Assembly (NCBI GenBank): GCA_002901265.1
Contig: PPHI01000066.1
Span: 1-43,297, forward strand
DNA: 43,297 nt
Source of the DNA: Rhodopirellula baltica
Lineage (GTDB): Bacteria; Planctomycetota; Planctomycetia; Pirellulales; Pirellulaceae
Reading direction: 5' to 3'
Positions 34,122-43,160 of this stretch are shown in pieces (position 1 is the first letter of the stretch; every line of letters begins with the position of its first letter). The notes under the pieces are model-generated. The model saw nothing but the letters and a program-made list of their open reading frames with translations. It was not told where the DNA came from and searched no databases. Both the position numbers and the translations under genes were made by a program.

Positions 34122-34601
34122 TTAGAGGTCGTCCCAGTTCGGACGCGTCAAGATCTCGTTCAACAAGAACGCTTGCTGAGCACCACCGGGACGCGACAAA
34201 TGCTGCAGCAATTCTTCGATGGGATTTTCAGTCACATGATCGTCTTCGCTTGGATCACCTGGCGCCAGTGCTGCCACCGACCGCTGTGCCTCCGAAATGC
34301 GTTTGCGAGCGTCTTCTGCACGCCGCTTTGAAATCGCCAGTTGTTGCTGCTGGGCGGCCAACGGGCCTTCGACTTCAATCGGCTCTCCCAACAGAATCGG
34401 CTCATCATCCTCGACACGAACCTGACGTTCACGACGCGAGTTGGTGTACTGAGGAGCTTGCCGTTTCTGACGTTGTTGGGAACCCTGCGTGTGCGGCCGC
34501 TGCCCCGAACCGCTATTCGTACGCGCATTCCCCGCCGTACGCTGCTTTTGGGCGCGGCGTTCGGCGGCACGTTTCAGAAAGTCTTCGAGGTCACCAGCCA
34601 T
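34122..34601 (-). CDS. small hydrophilic protein of unknown function
   Basis: A 159-residue protein with a Gln/Arg-rich disordered N-terminal half, a short acidic segment (DDEPILLGEPIEVEG), a helical stretch rich in Ala/Glu/Arg (about 84-112) and a C-terminal NPIEELLQHLSRPGGAQQAFLLNEILTRPNWDDL. It is highly charged, lacks membrane segments and matches no domain I recognise. It lies about 100 bp downstream of floA on the same strand, so it may be the last member of the NfeD-flotillin transcript. It is convergent with the kinase gene, 36 bp apart. Confidence 0.75.
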   Translation of the reverse strand: MAGDLEDFLKRAAERRAQKQRTAGNARTNSGSGQRPHTQGSQQRQKRQAPQYTNSRRERQVRVEDDEPILLGEPIEVEGPLAAQQQQLAISKRRAEDARKRISEAQRSVAALAPGDPSEDDHVTENPIEELLQHLSRPGGAQQAFLLNEILTRPNWDDL

Positions 34602-34702
34602 GGGCGTTCAGGGTAAAAGGAGACAGGGTGAAAAGAGACGGATGTTTGGGCGGCGAATGCCGGAACTCCAGTTTCTCGCGGAATCTAGCCGTTCGACGAT
34701 TT

Positions 34703-35815
34703 TTAACTCCGTTTGATCTGGTTGTTGCCACGCGATTGGCCAGTGTTGGCAATTGCTTTTCGCATTTCAGTGTCGGCGTTTACGTTTTGCAATTTGTAGT
34801 AATCGAGAATGTGCAGTTTCCCGGTTCGGAACGCCTCACTCATTGCTTCCGGCACGGCCGCTTGTGCCATCACCAATTCGGCGCGGCTTTCTTCGATCTT
34901 CGCTTCCATTTCTTTTTCTTCGGCAACCGCTGAAGCACGTTTGCCTTCCGCTCGGGCTCGTGCGACTTGCGTATCGGCTTCGGCTTGGTCAGCCATCAGC
35001 CGCGCGCCGATGTTCGCACCAACATCGATGTCAGCGATGTCGATCGACACGATTTCGAACGCGGTTTGCGAATCCAAACGTTTAGCGAGTACGGCCTTGC
35101 TGATCACATCGGGGTTTTCCAGAACGGCGGCGTGGTTGCGTGCGCTACCGATCGCGCTGACGATCCCTTCGCCGACGCGAGCGATAATCGTTTCTTCGGT
35201 CGCTCCCCCGATCAATTGCTGCAGGTTCGCTCGCACCGTCACGCGGGCTCGAACTTTCAATTGGATCCCGTCTTTTGCAACAGCGTCCAACGATGGTTTG
35301 ACGGCGCCACGCGGTGGGCAATCGATCACTTTGGGATAGACGCTCGTCTTGACCGATTCGAGAACGTCGCGTCCCGCCAGGTCAATAGCAGCCGCTTCAC
35401 GGAACGTCAGCGAAATGGTTTTGGCTTTTTTGGCTGCGATGACCGCGCGAATGACCTGCTGGACATTGCCGCCCGCAAGGTAGTGTGCTTCCAATGCGTC
35501 ACTCGTCATCGCGGGATCGTCCAACCCGGCTTGCACCGCCATAATACGGGTACGAACGATCGACCTTGCGTTGACCTTACGGAACGTCATTCCGATCAAA
35601 TCACCGATCCCGACTCCGGCACCTGTAAGAAACGACTGGATCCAAAGCCCAAAGTACTTTGCGAACACCAGGACGACGACCATGATCAGGCCGATCATCA
35701 GGAACGCGGCAATTAGCCCGTATCCAGTGATGTCGGATGCATCCAGTGCGAGCAACTGTGTGCCCTGCAGCGCATTGGGCATCATGGTCAAAGAAAAGGT
35801 GGACCCGAAAACCAT
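34703..35815 (-). CDS. floA: flotillin-like protein FloA
   Basis: FloA proteins form membrane microdomains and affect membrane fluidity and protein assembly. The ATG at 35815, with CAGGACG upstream, gives 370 residues; a TTG further upstream is unlikely. A hydrophobic hairpin (about 33-65) is followed by [21 protein letters not shown] and the PHB/SPFH-like region ([45 protein letters not shown]). A Glu/Ala-rich coiled coil (about 290-345) follows. Length is slightly above the B. subtilis protein (331). It follows the two nfeD-type genes on the same strand, the classic floA-nfeD pairing. Confidence 0.95.
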   Translation of the reverse strand: MVFGSTFSLTMMPNALQGTQLLALDASDITGYGLIAAFLMIGLIMVVVLVFAKYFGLWIQSFLTGAGVGIGDLIGMTFRKVNARSIVRTRIMAVQAGLDDPAMTSDALEAHYLAGGNVQQVIRAVIAAKKAKTISLTFREAAAIDLAGRDVLESVKTSVYPKVIDCPPRGAVKPSLDAVAKDGIQLKVRARVTVRANLQQLIGGATEETIIARVGEGIVSAIGSARNHAAVLENPDVISKAVLAKRLDSQTAFEIVSIDIADIDVGANIGARLMADQAEADTQVARARAEGKRASAVAEEKEMEAKIEESRAELVMAQAAVPEAMSEAFRTGKLHILDYYKLQNVNADTEMRKAIANTGQSRGNNQIKRS

Positions 35816-35936
35816 TGTGCTACGTCCTGTCAGTGTAAATCGAGTGCTTCCGCCGGCCCCTAATTTCCCGCCTGCGTCATGCGGTGTCAACTGAGGTAGG
35901 GGGCCCGAACCGGTGGGCTGGCGAATTCAATCGAAT

Positions 35937-36587
35937 TCAGTTGCCTTCGCGGTCGAACTCTGAATCTTCTTCGAACCCTTCGAATTCGAAGGTTTCCAAG
36001 CTGCTTTCAAACGCATTCGATGGAATTGCTTCAGGTAAAGGGCTGTCGTCGGAGGCAACTTGTTCGGTCACCCCGATCACGCTTGCTCGTTCGTCATCGG
36101 TGGTTGGGCGAACTTTTAGTTTCCCGGTGACGACGCTCACGACGATCACCTCGGTTCCGGCATCAATCGGTACTCCGATCGATACGGCATCAAGTCGTTC
36201 GCCATCGAGTTCAATCAATCCGCCCGGCAACAAGTTCGACTTTGCGATCCCGATCTTGCCCACCAAATCTTTCCGCTTTTCACCGCTTCGGGTTCGACTT
36301 TCGATTGGTGCGTCAATTTGGCCTGGAGTGCGATTTAAGATCAGCTTCCCGATGGGCGTGCTGGGCCAAATCCCGACCGCGAGATACAAGATCGTTGGGG
36401 TTGAAACGGCGATCGCGACCACAACGACGAATCCCGTGATCGGCCCATATGTGAATGCAATGAATGCGGACGCCACCGCCGTGATCGCGGCGGCGATCCC
36501 TAAGGCACCGCCCGTTGGCAAGAAGAACTCGCCGACCAGCAACACGAAATACAGTCCGAGCAATCCGAAAGCATAAAGTAACTGCAC
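35937..36587 (-). CDS. short NfeD-like membrane protein with OB-fold
   Basis: A 216-residue protein starting at GTG (36587), 3 bp after the stop of the long nfeD gene. Three membrane segments (about 4-22, 27-47 and 51-72) precede a soluble domain with LVGKIGIAKSNLLPGGLIELDGERLDAVS, the NfeD C-terminal OB-fold pattern. The tail is acidic (about 180-216). NfeD OB domains are thought to bind the partner flotillin. The gene lies between long NfeD and FloA in one probable operon; the floA start is 121 bp downstream. Confidence 0.9.
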   Translation of the reverse strand: MQLLYAFGLLGLYFVLLVGEFFLPTGGALGIAAAITAVASAFIAFTYGPITGFVVVVAIAVSTPTILYLAVGIWPSTPIGKLILNRTPGQIDAPIESRTRSGEKRKDLVGKIGIAKSNLLPGGLIELDGERLDAVSIGVPIDAGTEVIVVSVVTGKLKVRPTTDDERASVIGVTEQVASDDSPLPEAIPSNAFESSLETFEFEGFEEDSEFDREGN

Positions 36588-36590
36588 GCG

Positions 36591-38726
36591 TCAGCCCTCG
36601 ACCACCACGCGAGTTCCCTGGACCTCGATCACCTTCACCGGGTTGCCTTTGTCGATCGATGAACCATCACTGACAACTTGAACAATCTGATCTCCAAATT
36701 GGGCTTTGCCGCTAGGACGCAGCGGTGTGGTCGTCATGCCTTGTTGCCCCAGCAACCAACCAAAGTCGGCCAACCTTTCCGCTTCGTCGATCGCCATCGC
36801 GTCGGGAGTCTCCATGATCAGATGGCGGAACAGTGGCACATGTGGGAACAACTGCCGCATCAACACAAAACCGCCGACCATGCCGAGCAAGCTAACAATG
36901 GCTGCCCACAAGCCACGTGTGACGACGGTCAGCTGGTAGGAGTTTTTGGGCAGGACAAACGTCTGACTCATCAAGACAATTGCACCGATTGTCATCACCA
37001 TCCCGCCAATTCCAAAGATCCCGAATCCGGGAATCACGAAGACCTCAAGCGCCAGACAAACGAGCCCCATGATCAGCAGCACCAGTTCCAGCCATTCGGC
37101 GGTCCCAGCGAGGTAGTTCATCCAAAAGAACAATCCGAAACAGACCGTCGCAAAGAACCCGGGGACGCCAATCCCAGGAGCGTTCATCTCTGCACTGAGT
37201 GCGATGAAGCCGACCATCAACAAGATCATCATCAATCCCTTACTTCGCCCCATCCGCTCGACAAAACGGATGATGCCGCGGTCGGACACCGGTGGCGGCA
37301 CAACATCAAACCCAGCTCTGGCCGCGGCGTCTTCAAGCGACTCACTTTTGGCCTCCGCTAAACCGAGCTCGATCGCCCGATCTGCCGGCAGGCCTTCGGC
37401 AAAATCGATTCGCTCGCCTTGTTCCCAGCGGTCGCGTTCAAGTTGCGGGTCATCGACACCGGCGACCAATTCGTCAGGGGTGCAGTATTTGATTTGCCCC
37501 GTTTTCTTGTTTGTGTAAGGATGAATTTCCAAGTCACTGCATAGCAACCCGCGGATCAGCCCCGCCGGTCGCTTGGTCGAACGGGCGACCTGATCGATCA
37601 ACTCCTGGTGATTGTCGATATCGGTGATCGAGATTTCATCCGCACCTTTGCCCCCCAGTGTCGCATCCGTTTTCAGATAGAGCGGTTTGCAAGAGACCGC
37701 AATCAACGCAGCATCGGCACGAGCTTCGCGTTCGACGAAACCTGGCACCGAGCGAATCGGCGGCTCGGGCAACCCCAACAAGCTAGCCAACAAGGCACTT
37801 TGATCCATATCGCCGCCAACGGAGTCGATCGATACCAGCCACGTGTTGATGTCTTTGCTTCGCGATGCGGTCAAGTTGCTCTGCCAGCGTCGCACACGAT
37901 TTCTCGCGATCGCACCGGCGATTTCCAAGTGCACACCTTTGACTTCGCCGACCGCGCTTTCTTGGTCGGCCGGGATCAACTCAGCGAGATCAAGGACTTC
38001 GGTAACGCCTTGCGAATCACTGACAAGCCCAGCCGCAATTCGTGCTGACCGAAGTTGGTCTGCGGAAAACGTGGCCGGCGCTCCAGGCGCGCTCCAGATC
38101 TCTTCACCCAAAACGGAATCGGTTTCACGCAGTTTCACAAGTTCTTCGCCAGACGCGAATGACTTGTCACCACCGACCGTGCTCACCCAAGCCAGCTCGA
38201 CTTCCGGATTGACCAAAGCTTCGACAAGCGCCGGTGGGAACACGCCCCGCTTGGCCGCCACCGACCGGTAGGTCAATTGAATCGTTTCGTCGAATTCAGT
38301 CTCGCCGCTCGACGCGTCCACCAGTTTGGCCGCAGATGATACGAGCAACGAGTCCGACGCGATGATCGGCAATAATGAATGGCCGGTGACATCACCCTCG
38401 ACCCAGGACACCAAGCGAAGCCCCCGCAGGCGATTGCCTGTCATCGCACGCGCCAACTTCAATGCGTCCTCAAACGAGGTCGCTTCCCCACCGGAACTGT
38501 CGCTGCCGTAATGCAACACCACATCCAGTCGGTCGTCGTTGGGTGCGGATTCCACAAGACGTTCCAACGTCCCGATCACAGCCAAAGTCGCTTGGCTATC
38601 GAGCGGCACGGGAATGTCGACCTGGTAGCCGCGCTGTGCATCCGCAGCTGTGGCCGATCCGAGGCCCGTAACCGCTGCGAGCCCGATGGCCCACACCAAA
38701 ATGAATTTCCGCGCCGTATTGTCCAC
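36591..38726 (-). CDS. long NfeD-type protein (ClpP-fold region, membrane helices, OB-fold)
   Basis: I chose the GTG at 38726 because a signal peptide starts there (VDNTARKFILVWAIGLAAVTGLGSATA split by about residue 30); the frame is open another 61 codons. The 711-residue product has a large periplasmic region (about 30-500) with two crotonase/ClpP-like halves, visible as VVLHYGSDSSGGEATSFEDAL and WLVSIDSVGGDMDQSALLASL. This looks like a duplicated and partly degenerate version of the NfeD serine-protease domain; I cannot identify a convincing catalytic Ser/Lys pair. Four or more membrane segments (about 505-640) and a C-terminal OB-fold (about 650-711) follow. It is the first gene of the NfeD-NfeD-FloA group. 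Confidence 0.88.
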   Translation of the reverse strand: MDNTARKFILVWAIGLAAVTGLGSATAADAQRGYQVDIPVPLDSQATLAVIGTLERLVESAPNDDRLDVVLHYGSDSSGGEATSFEDALKLARAMTGNRLRGLRLVSWVEGDVTGHSLLPIIASDSLLVSSAAKLVDASSGETEFDETIQLTYRSVAAKRGVFPPALVEALVNPEVELAWVSTVGGDKSFASGEELVKLRETDSVLGEEIWSAPGAPATFSADQLRSARIAAGLVSDSQGVTEVLDLAELIPADQESAVGEVKGVHLEIAGAIARNRVRRWQSNLTASRSKDINTWLVSIDSVGGDMDQSALLASLLGLPEPPIRSVPGFVEREARADAALIAVSCKPLYLKTDATLGGKGADEISITDIDNHQELIDQVARSTKRPAGLIRGLLCSDLEIHPYTNKKTGQIKYCTPDELVAGVDDPQLERDRWEQGERIDFAEGLPADRAIELGLAEAKSESLEDAAARAGFDVVPPPVSDRGIIRFVERMGRSKGLMMILLMVGFIALSAEMNAPGIGVPGFFATVCFGLFFWMNYLAGTAEWLELVLLIMGLVCLALEVFVIPGFGIFGIGGMVMTIGAIVLMSQTFVLPKNSYQLTVVTRGLWAAIVSLLGMVGGFVLMRQLFPHVPLFRHLIMETPDAMAIDEAERLADFGWLLGQQGMTTTPLRPSGKAQFGDQIVQVVSDGSSIDKGNPVKVIEVQGTRVVVEG

Positions 38727-38905
38727 GACACCCGCTCCCGGGGTGAAAGGTTCAGAGACATGTCCATTATAGGGCACGATTGCGATTCGGCGAGGTCGCA
38801 CAAACTCGCCTGCGGCTTCCTGCAGGATACTGCCCCTCCACATTGCCCTGTGCTGGCTGTAGGCGAAGACTTCTGGCGCACGGGCGGCGAAGCGTTCGAA
38901 ACAGG

Positions 38906-38945
38906 GCAAAAAAAATCGCCCAGTCCGTTCAGGCTGGGCGATTTC
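38906..38945 (-). terminator. rho-independent terminator of parAB
   Basis: AATCGCCCAG (38914-38923) pairs with CTGGGCGATT (38934-38943). On the minus strand the stem leads into a run of eight T. It begins 27 bp beyond the parB stop codon. Confidence 0.9.
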
Positions 38946-38971
38946 GTTTGATCGTGTCAGTCGTTTGGTGG

Positions 38972-39943
38972 CTAGCCGGCGACTCGCAAGCTTGGCCGAG
39001 TCTCGTTGGTCAGCATGCCACGCAGTCGCTCGAATTCGTCGTTGTCGGTGAAGTGAATCGTGATACGACCTTTGCCACGGGCGCTGCTTTTGATTTCCAC
39101 TTTGGTGCCGAACACCATGCGGAATTCTTGTTGCATCGCTTCCAGATGCGGCGACAGGGTACTGCGTTTTTGCCGAGTCGCGTTGGTAACCTTTCGTCCG
39201 GTCTCGCGGTCTTCTTCTTCGCGGAGCATTTCTGCGACCAAAGACTCCGTCGCACGGACGCTGATGCGTTCGGCCATGATCTTGTGTGCGGTCGTCAGTT
39301 GGACTTTATCGTCACCGATCGGCAACAAGGCGCGAGCGTGACCGGCGGTGATTTTGCCGTCTTGCAGTAAGTCCAAGACTTCGTGGGGAAGTTCCAACAA
39401 ACGCATCAGGTTGGCAATCGTGCTACGATCGATGCTCAGGCGGCGTGCCAAGTCGTCTTGTTTGCAGCGGTGCTCGTCGATGTAGCGTTTGAATGACATC
39501 GCCTTTTCGATCGGGTTCAAGTCCTTGCGTTGCAAGTTCTCGATGATGGCCAGTTCGGCGACCAAGCGATCGTCCGCTTCACGGACTTCGGCACGGATCT
39601 CTTTCAATCCCGCGTGGACGGTCGCACGCAATCGGCGTTCGCCACTGATCAGCTGGTACCGACCATCGACGACGCGAACCAAGATCGGTTGCAGTTGTTG
39701 GTGGCTGCGGATGCTTTCTGCCAGCGACGCGATTTCTTCGGAGTTGAATTCGCGACGCGGTTGAAAGGGGTTGGCCTCGATCTGGTCGACCGGCAGCATC
39801 AGCGGCTTGATACGGGATTCATTATTGCTGTGGCCATTCGATTCAGGGATCGGATTGCCTTCGTCATCCAATGGGCTGCCCAACAATGCGGCCAAGCCTT
39901 TTCCTAGACGACGATCCTTTGTTCCGGCGGATGAACTAGTCAC
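38972..39943 (-). CDS. parB: chromosome partitioning protein ParB
   Basis: ParB is the CTP-dependent clamp that loads at parS sites and spreads on DNA for origin segregation. The GTG at 39943, preceded by GGAGG, gives 323 residues and overlaps the parA stop as GTGACTAG; this is better than the upstream ATG in the same frame. The N-terminus KDRRLGKGLAALLG is the ParA-stimulating region. The CTP-binding domain shows GERRLRA (101-107) and ENLQRKDLNPIE (135-146), followed by a helix-turn-helix (about 160-185; QDDLARRLSIDRSTIANLMRLL). The C-terminal dimerisation segment is present. parS-like sequence lies upstream of parA. Confidence 0.96.
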   Translation of the reverse strand: MTSSSAGTKDRRLGKGLAALLGSPLDDEGNPIPESNGHSNNESRIKPLMLPVDQIEANPFQPRREFNSEEIASLAESIRSHQQLQPILVRVVDGRYQLISGERRLRATVHAGLKEIRAEVREADDRLVAELAIIENLQRKDLNPIEKAMSFKRYIDEHRCKQDDLARRLSIDRSTIANLMRLLELPHEVLDLLQDGKITAGHARALLPIGDDKVQLTTAHKIMAERISVRATESLVAEMLREEEDRETGRKVTNATRQKRSTLSPHLEAMQQEFRMVFGTKVEIKSSARGKGRITIHFTDNDEFERLRGMLTNETRPSLRVAG

Positions 39944-40682
39944 GCTGCAGCACCTCCATGCACAACTGCGTATAGGCGTATGCACCTCGGGAGCGTGGTG
40001 CATATTGAAAAACACTTTTGCCGTGACTTGGGGCTTCGCTCAGCGAAACGTCCCGCGGCACGACGGATTCGAAGACGATATCACCGAAAAACTCGCGGAC
40101 TTCCTGGTCCACTTCGCGAGTTAATTCGAGGGCGGGATCATACATGGTCAGCAGGATTCCGCCAAAGGTCAGTCTGCCCTTGGTGGCAACGATGACCCGT
40201 TTAATGGTTTGGATAAGTTGCGTCAGTCCTTCCATTGCGAAGTACTCGCATTGGATTGGGATCAACACTTCGGTACTGGCGACCAAGGCCGACTGTGTCA
40301 ACTCACCAACACTGGGAGGACAGTCAATCAGCACGAAGTCGTATTTGTCGATGATGCTGTCGAGGTGCTTCCGCACGCGGTCGGCCTGCTGATCATCGGC
40401 GGTGGCCAGCAAGTCGACGTCCTGGAAGGTTCTGCTTCCAGGCAACAAGCTCAGGCCGGTTTGTTCGGTTTCTACAATGGAGTCTTCAATGGATGCGTCG
40501 CTCACCAGGGCGTGACCGCTGGTCGGTTCACAGCCCAGGGATCCGGTCGCATTGCATTGGGGATCCATATCAAGCAACAGGCATGACTGGTTGGCCAGTG
40601 CCAGTGCGGAAGCAAGATTCACGGCTGTGGTTGTCTTGCCCACACCGCCTTTCTGGTTGACGACGCACAAGATCCGGCCCAC
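39936..40682 (-). CDS. parA: chromosome partitioning ATPase ParA (Soj)
   Basis: ParA is the Walker ATPase that binds nucleoid DNA and moves ParB-parS complexes. The 248-residue protein starts at GTG (40682) with GGGAG 8 bp upstream. The deviant Walker A KGGVGKTT (11-18) is followed by LLDMDPQCNATGSLG (Walker A'), and DFVLIDCPPSVGELT is the Walker B region. Length is typical of chromosomal ParA without an N-terminal DNA-binding domain. parB overlaps its 3' end by 8 bp. Confidence 0.97.
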   Translation of the reverse strand: MGRILCVVNQKGGVGKTTTAVNLASALALANQSCLLLDMDPQCNATGSLGCEPTSGHALVSDASIEDSIVETEQTGLSLLPGSRTFQDVDLLATADDQQADRVRKHLDSIIDKYDFVLIDCPPSVGELTQSALVASTEVLIPIQCEYFAMEGLTQLIQTIKRVIVATKGRLTFGGILLTMYDPALELTREVDQEVREFFGDIVFESVVPRDVSLSEAPSHGKSVFQYAPRSRGAYAYTQLCMEVLQRD

Positions 40683-40740
40683 GAATCAGACTCCCGATTG
40701 CTCAAGTTTAACGGGTCGGAGCACTGGGCTCGCCCTTCAC

Positions 40741-40799
40741 GTTTCGCGGGAAACTAAGCGAATGCCGATTAGTGAAACAAGATCGGTTTCACAAGAAAC
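40741..40799. promoter_or_regulatory. parS-like site cluster upstream of parA
   Basis: GTTTCGCGGGAAAC (40741-40754) and GTTTCACAAGAAAC (40786-40799) each match 12 of 14 positions of the parS core GTTTCACGTGAAAC. Between them, GTGAAAC (40772-40778) and GTTTCAC (40786-40792) form a perfect inverted pair of parS half-sites. The cluster starts 59 bp upstream of the parA start, so ParB could bind here for partition or autoregulation. Confidence 0.6.
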
Positions 40800-41033
40800 T
40801 GCGCCCGCAAAGCCTTCCCAGAGAGTCCACCGTGGCCCGTTTCGTTGATTTGCGATGGAACACCGCAAACCGGCAAGAGCAAAATGTCACGTGTTTGAAG
40901 TAGATCGGAAATGAATTTTTGGCAGCGATCTGGTAGGGAGGGGAAGGCGAAACCCAAGGCCAAGTTTTTTTTGAAGATGCCCCAACGTAGTGGACGAAGC
41001 GATGAGTCCTTCCCCACGCCCCCTGGCTACCTA

Positions 41034-41281
41034 AGCCGATACGCGCTAGCGTCGGTTTCGATCCACCACTGCCCCCGCGACACCGGAAATCGCCGAAAGG
41101 CTAGACTTCAGCGGGCACCCCATCAGCCGATACGCACTCACTTCGGTTCCCGTCCATCACTGCTCCCGCAAGACCGGAAATCGCCTGAAGGCTAGACTCC
41201 AGCCGACCCGCCTTGGATGGCGTTCTTCCTCCGACCACCGTCGCTCTCGGCGACTCCAAATCAGCGGGGGGCTAGACTCCT
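41034..41281. repeat. tandem REP-like A/B units
   Basis: Unit A (AGCCGATACGCGCTAGCGTC) occurs at 41034-41058 and, degenerated, at 41125-41150. Unit B (ATCGCCnnAAGGCTAGACT) occurs at about 41089-41114 and 41180-41204, with a weaker copy at about 41258-41281. The A-B pair is thus tandemly duplicated with a ~91-bp period. No gene is seen between 40800 and 41460. Confidence 0.8.
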
Positions 41282-41464
41282 ACATTGGCTGATAGCAAAT
41301 GACGCTTTTCCGCCGTCTAGGCATTTGGCCCTTGCGGGTTGTCTAGGTGGCAATACCGGAACTCAATCCGGGATTTGCTGCGATGCCAGATTGCACCCCA
41401 TGCCCAAATGGATTTCGATCGCTAAACTATTCGCCCAATTGACCGGCTCATTTCTCCAGCATGT
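41282..41464. other. intergenic region upstream of the ahcY leader
   Basis: No gene, repeat or RNA element is recognised here. The ahcY promoter is probably in this stretch or just upstream. Confidence 0.4.
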
Positions 41465-41513
41465 CGCGTGGAGGTCCGGTCCGGGGCTGGCCCGACCGGC
41501 CTCGTCAAACGCG
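41465..41513 (+). promoter_or_regulatory. hairpin in the ahcY 5' leader
   Basis: CGCGT (41465-41469) pairs with ACGCG (41509-41513), and CCGGTC (41476-41481) pairs with GACCGG (41494-41499), with a further GG/CC pair next to it. The GC-rich hairpin lies about 95 bp before the ahcY start. Its sequence does not match the SAH-riboswitch core as I remember it, so it could be a transcription or RNA-stability element, or chance. Confidence 0.3.
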
Positions 41514-41607
41514 TTTGGGAGCGCGTGCCAGCGGGAGTCCCTGCGGTAGGTTCGTGGCCCCTGATTGGACGGATGCATTCAACCGTCACAACCCAAGGAG
41601 TTCTACT

Positions 41608-42954
41608 GTGTCGCAAGCCGATACCGAACGATTGCCGTACCGTGTCAAAGACATCAGCCTTGCCGAATACGGACGCAAGGAAATCAACCTGGCCGAAAAC
41701 GAAATGCCTGGCCTGATGGCCTTGCGTGAGAAGTACGGCAAGGAAAAGCCACTCAAAGGCGCTCGCATTGCGGGTTGCCTTCACATGACCATCCAGACTG
41801 CGGTTCTGATTGAAACGCTGGTCGAGTTGGGCGCCGAGGTCACCTGGAGTAGCTGCAATATCTTCAGTACTCAAGACCACGCTGCGGCGGCAATCGCCAA
41901 AGCTGGCATCCCCGTCTATGCCTGGAAAGGCATGACTGAGGAAGAGTTCGACTGGTGCATCGAGCAAACCCTGACGTTCCCTTCCGGCGAAAAGCTGAAC
42001 ATGATCCTGGACGACGGTGGTGACTTGACCGCCATGGTTCACGACCGGTTCCCAGAACTGCTGAAGGAAATCCAAGGCGTCAGCGAAGAGACCACCGCCG
42101 GTATCCACCGCCTGGAAGTCCTCAACCGCTCCGGCAAACTGGCCGTTCCTGCGATCAACGTGAACGACAGTGCGACCAAGAGCAAGTTCGACAACCTGTA
42201 CGGTTGCCGCGAATCGCTGGCTGACGGCGTGAAGCGAGCGACGGACGTGATGCTGGCCGGCAAGGTCGCAGTCGTCTGTGGCTACGGCGACGTCGGCAAG
42301 GGTTGTGCTCATAGCCTGCAGCGTTATGGCTGTCGCGTGATCGTCACCGAAATCGACCCCATCAACGCGTTGCAAGCCGCGATGGAAGGTTTCGAGGTCA
42401 CCACGATGGACAACGCCGCCAAAGAAGGGAACTTGTTTGTCACCACGACTGGCAACAAGGACATCATCTTGGGCGAGCACATGAAGGAAATGCCCGAAGA
42501 CGCGATCTGCTGCAACATCGGCCACTTCGACACCGAAATCGATGTCGCATGGCTCGAAAACGAAGTGGAGCAAGGGCGTGCGTCGAAAGACGAGATCAAA
42601 CCTGCCGACGTTGGCGCGGTTGATCGCTACACCTTCAAGGACAGCGGACGCAGCGTCATCATCTTGGCCAAAGGCCGTTTGGTGAACCTCGGCTGTGCGA
42701 CCGGTCACCCAAGCTTCGTGATGAGCACCTCGTTCACGAACCAAGTTCTTGCACAAATGGAACTGTGGACCAATCGTGACAACGACACGTACGAAGTGAA
42801 GGTTTACATGTTGCCGAAGCAGCTGGACGAAGAAGTCGCCCGTCTGCACCTCGACAAACTGGGCGCCAAGTTGACCAAGCTGACTCAAGAGCAAGCTGAT
42901 TACCTGGGTGTGCCAGTGGAAGGTCCTTACAAGCCAGATCACTACCGATACTAG
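41608..42954 (+). CDS. ahcY: adenosylhomocysteinase (S-adenosyl-L-homocysteine hydrolase)
   Basis: Splits S-adenosylhomocysteine into adenosine and homocysteine, keeping the methylation cycle running. The GTG at 41608, with AAGGAG 8 bp upstream, gives 448 residues; the open frame extends further up but without family similarity. Visible features are [45 protein letters not shown] (substrate site), the NAD-binding GYGDVGKG in [15 protein letters not shown], and the C-terminal YKPDHYRY that completes the partner's NAD site. All are intact and the length is normal for the bacterial form. It is a single-gene unit with a strong terminator after it. Confidence 0.98.
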   Translation: MSQADTERLPYRVKDISLAEYGRKEINLAENEMPGLMALREKYGKEKPLKGARIAGCLHMTIQTAVLIETLVELGAEVTWSSCNIFSTQDHAAAAIAKAGIPVYAWKGMTEEEFDWCIEQTLTFPSGEKLNMILDDGGDLTAMVHDRFPELLKEIQGVSEETTAGIHRLEVLNRSGKLAVPAINVNDSATKSKFDNLYGCRESLADGVKRATDVMLAGKVAVVCGYGDVGKGCAHSLQRYGCRVIVTEIDPINALQAAMEGFEVTTMDNAAKEGNLFVTTTGNKDIILGEHMKEMPEDAICCNIGHFDTEIDVAWLENEVEQGRASKDEIKPADVGAVDRYTFKDSGRSVIILAKGRLVNLGCATGHPSFVMSTSFTNQVLAQMELWTNRDNDTYEVKVYMLPKQLDEEVARLHLDKLGAKLTKLTQEQADYLGVPVEGPYKPDHYRY

Positions 42955-43000
42955 GAATCGAATCGCGAACGCCGCGATCAAATCCAAGTCAAACGCCAAA

Positions 43001-43032
43001 CGCCCGGGATCAAACCCGGGCGTTTGTTTTTT
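43001..43032 (+). terminator. rho-independent terminator of ahcY
   Basis: CGCCCGGG (43001-43008) pairs perfectly with CCCGGGCG (43015-43022) around ATCAAA, followed by TTTGTTTTTT. It begins 46 bp after the ahcY stop. Confidence 0.95.
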
Positions 43033-43098
43033 GGGAGATTGGATCGAAACCGACGCCAACGCGTCGTTTGCCGAAGCCGAGCAGAGAGGACCGGGGCG

Positions 43099-43160
43099 AA
43101 ACCGACGCTAGTGCGTATCGGCTAATGGGTTGCTCGCTGGAGTCTAGCCTTTAGGCCGAT
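43099..43160. repeat. REP-like units A and B in reverse orientation
   Basis: AACCGACGCTAGTGCGTATC (43099-43118) is the reverse complement of unit A, and CTGGAGTCTAGCCTTTAGGC (43137-43156) is the reverse complement of unit B. Beyond 43160 the window has no further recognisable feature. Confidence 0.75.

Noticed and set aside
41465-41607. SAH riboswitch before ahcY
   Set aside because: The conserved core pattern of the known riboswitch was not seen; only a generic hairpin is present.
41422-43059. 545-codon minus-strand frame opposite ahcY
   Set aside because: It mirrors the strongly biased codons of ahcY and has low-complexity Val/Asp/Phe composition; the plus-strand enzyme is unmistakable.
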